Part shown: positions 21,204 to 22,340 of the stretch, piece after piece
Layout of the letters: every line of letters begins with the position of its first letter
How positions within the stretch are numbered: the stretch's first letter is position 1
Source: Alloascoidea africana
Lineage: Eukaryota; Ascomycota; Alloascoideomycetes; Alloascoideales; Alloascoideaceae
DNA length: 22,340 nucleotides
NCBI GenBank assembly: GCA_030581615.1
Contig: JAKTTT010000119.1
Span: forward strand, 1 to 22,340
Reading direction: 5' to 3'
Notes under the pieces: generated by a model
The model's database searches: none
Told to the model about the DNA's origin: nothing
What the model saw: only the letters and a program-made list of their open reading frames with translations
Translations under genes and position numbers: made by a program

Positions 21204-21216
21204 TATATATATATAT
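21204..21216 (+). promoter_or_regulatory. TATA run of right adhesin
   Basis: TATATATATATAT about 130-140 bp before the ATG at 21346, followed by a pyrimidine-rich leader with several TTCTTT/CTTTCA words. Confidence 0.6.
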
Positions 21217-21345
21217 TCTGTATATTCCTTTCCAACAATCGATTCTCAACTTTCAATTAACGTTTAAAAGCCATCTTTGACTTCTCGCTTGTCTTGAATT
21301 TCTTTCACTTACACATTACAATCGTTAATTCCTTGTTAATTAAGG

Positions 21346-22340
21346 ATGATATTCAAAAAAACAGTACTCCCTGTACTGTTGGCTAATTCCGTTCTTTATG
21401 CGTCAGCAACAACGTCGTCAATTGACTTTGTTGACATTTGTTCCACCAATGAGTTTAACTCGAAGAAAGGCAGTAGCTGTCCTGTTGGGTCAATCAAGGT
21501 GTCAAACGTTAAAGAGAAAAGCGATGGCACCTATGATGTTTTCGTCAGCGTCAATCTCGAAACAGATACCTTGGGAAACTCCAATCTAAAGGAGTTGAAG
21601 TTTACCTCCCCGAAGAACGACGTTTTGTATTCTACTAATATACCCGGAAACTATGATTCTAGTTTAAACTGTGTTGATTTTTCACACATATTAAACATTC
21701 CATCGTCTGCCGTTTCTGATCACTCTGATAACATCCAATGTATTTCCCAAATTGCTATCCAGTATGACTTTAAAAGTGTGAGCTGCGATTATAGGACAGG
21801 TTGCGATTCTGGTGGTGCCGATAGTCCTACTGTATGCTGGAAAAAAGACAAAGTTACCACTTCCTCCTCCAAAAGTAAGTTTGACTGCCTATTTCATTCA
21901 CTTGCAGCGTATCAAACTAACCTCCTTTCTACTACTCTCAGCATCACCATCTTCATCTCCTAGTAGTGATATTACATCTAGTGAGCAGAGCGAAGTGACA
22001 ATATCTTCCACCGAACCAGTTCCCACTGGATGCACATATGTGAAGACGTTCACTCACAAGGGCCAAACCTACACCAAAACGATTACTACTGACTGTGAAG
22101 CGTCTTCCTCAATTCCTGTTTCCTCGACCGAGCCAGTTCCCACTGGATGCACCTACACCAAAACATGGACTTCAGACGACTGTGTCTATAGCACCACATA
22201 CACCTCCGAATGTGAAGCGTCTTCTTCAATTCCTGTTTCCTCGACCGAGCCAGTTCCTACTGGATGCACATATGTGAAGACGTTCACTCACAAGGGCCAA
22301 ACCTACACCAAAACGATTACTACTGACTGTGAAGCGTCTT
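21346..22340 (+). CDS. Flo11-domain adhesin with tandem repeats (5' part, open at right edge)
   Basis: Exon 1 21346..21874, exon 2 from 21942 past the edge; 309 residues visible. Residues 1-21 are a signal peptide. Residues 27-165 form a Flo11-like domain: FVDIC, SSCPVGSIKV, a YDVFVSVNL strand, LKELKFTSP, IPGNYDSS, IQCISQIAIQYDF and the closing YRTGCDSGGADSPTVCW. This is the pattern of Flo11 N-terminal domains, which end in STGC...W. After the intron comes a Ser/Thr linker and 39-residue repeats that start PVPTGCTY and end CEASSSIPVSSTE. Known of the family: secreted, O-mannosylated, GPI-anchored wall proteins for flocculation, invasion and biofilm. It is closest in the window to domain 2 of the left adhesin. 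The C-terminus and anchor are outside the window. Confidence 0.88.
21875..21941 (+). other. Intron in right adhesin (67 nt)
   Basis: GTAAGT donor, AAACTAAC branch, CTCTCAG acceptor. Splicing bypasses the stop at 21961 in the unspliced frame and joins the Flo11 domain to the repeats in frame. Phase 1, 11 residues after the CW, exactly as in the left adhesin. Confidence 0.88.
22016..22340 (+). repeat. 117-bp coding tandem repeats, order A-B-A
   Basis: Units start at 22016, 22133 and 22250. Units 1 and 3 (CTYVKTFTHKGQTYTKTITT) differ by one silent base over the visible 91 bp; unit 2 (CTYTKTWTSDDCVYSTTYTS) has the same ends but a diverged middle. The array continues past the right edge. Confidence 0.92.

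Noticed and set aside
1-22340. CRISPR array, rRNA genes, LTR or other retroelement
   Set aside because: No regularly spaced short repeats, no rRNA-like stretches and no recognisable element proteins or long terminal repeats.

Overview
The window looks like nuclear DNA of a budding yeast, probably an accessory or subtelomeric region. The evidence is: three confidently spliced genes with short phase-1 introns (57-67 nt) and GTAAGC or GTAAGT donors; secreted proteins with N-terminal signal peptides; TATA boxes 47-140 bp upstream of start codons; and two cell-wall adhesins carrying Flo11-type domains. A methylotrophic yeast of the Komagataella kind would fit, but the species cannot be fixed from the sequence alone. 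There is no prokaryotic operon structure.

Layout. 1..1848 (minus strand) is the 5' part of a large Flo11-domain adhesin that runs off the left edge; it shows two complete Flo11-like domains, a long Ser/Thr stalk and the start of a third domain. 1849..6560 has no convincing gene, but a coding-like relic lies around 2640..3126. 6688..7803 (plus strand) encodes a secreted protein with two CBM1-like cellulose-binding modules, a Trp-repeat/Ala-Thr linker and a C-terminal expansin/loosenin-like double-psi beta-barrel. 7804..8570 is a GC-rich intergenic region with a cluster of 7- and 14-bp tandem duplications and an E-box. 8571..9356 (plus strand) encodes a STYX-like dual-specificity phosphatase-family protein. 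9357..20740 is more than 11 kb with no strong gene; it holds an interrupted coding relic (16866..17126), a small minus-strand ORF (19274..19456), inverted repeats at 16559..16645 and 17199..17272, and a degenerate duplication at 14213..14325. 20747..21170 may be a small two-exon gene. From 21346 (plus strand) a second Flo11-domain adhesin starts and runs off the right edge; it has one Flo11 domain, an intron at the same place as in the left adhesin, and 117-bp tandem repeats.

How the parts may work together (inference). Two adhesins pointing outwards flank a wall- or cellulose-binding expansin-like protein, which suggests a surface/substrate-interaction region. The long gene-free DNA upstream of both adhesins recalls the very long, ncRNA-bearing promoter of S. 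cerevisiae FLO11, but it also carries decayed coding patches, so it may equally be subtelomeric decay. The phosphatase is probably an ordinary housekeeping or signalling gene with its own GC-rich promoter.
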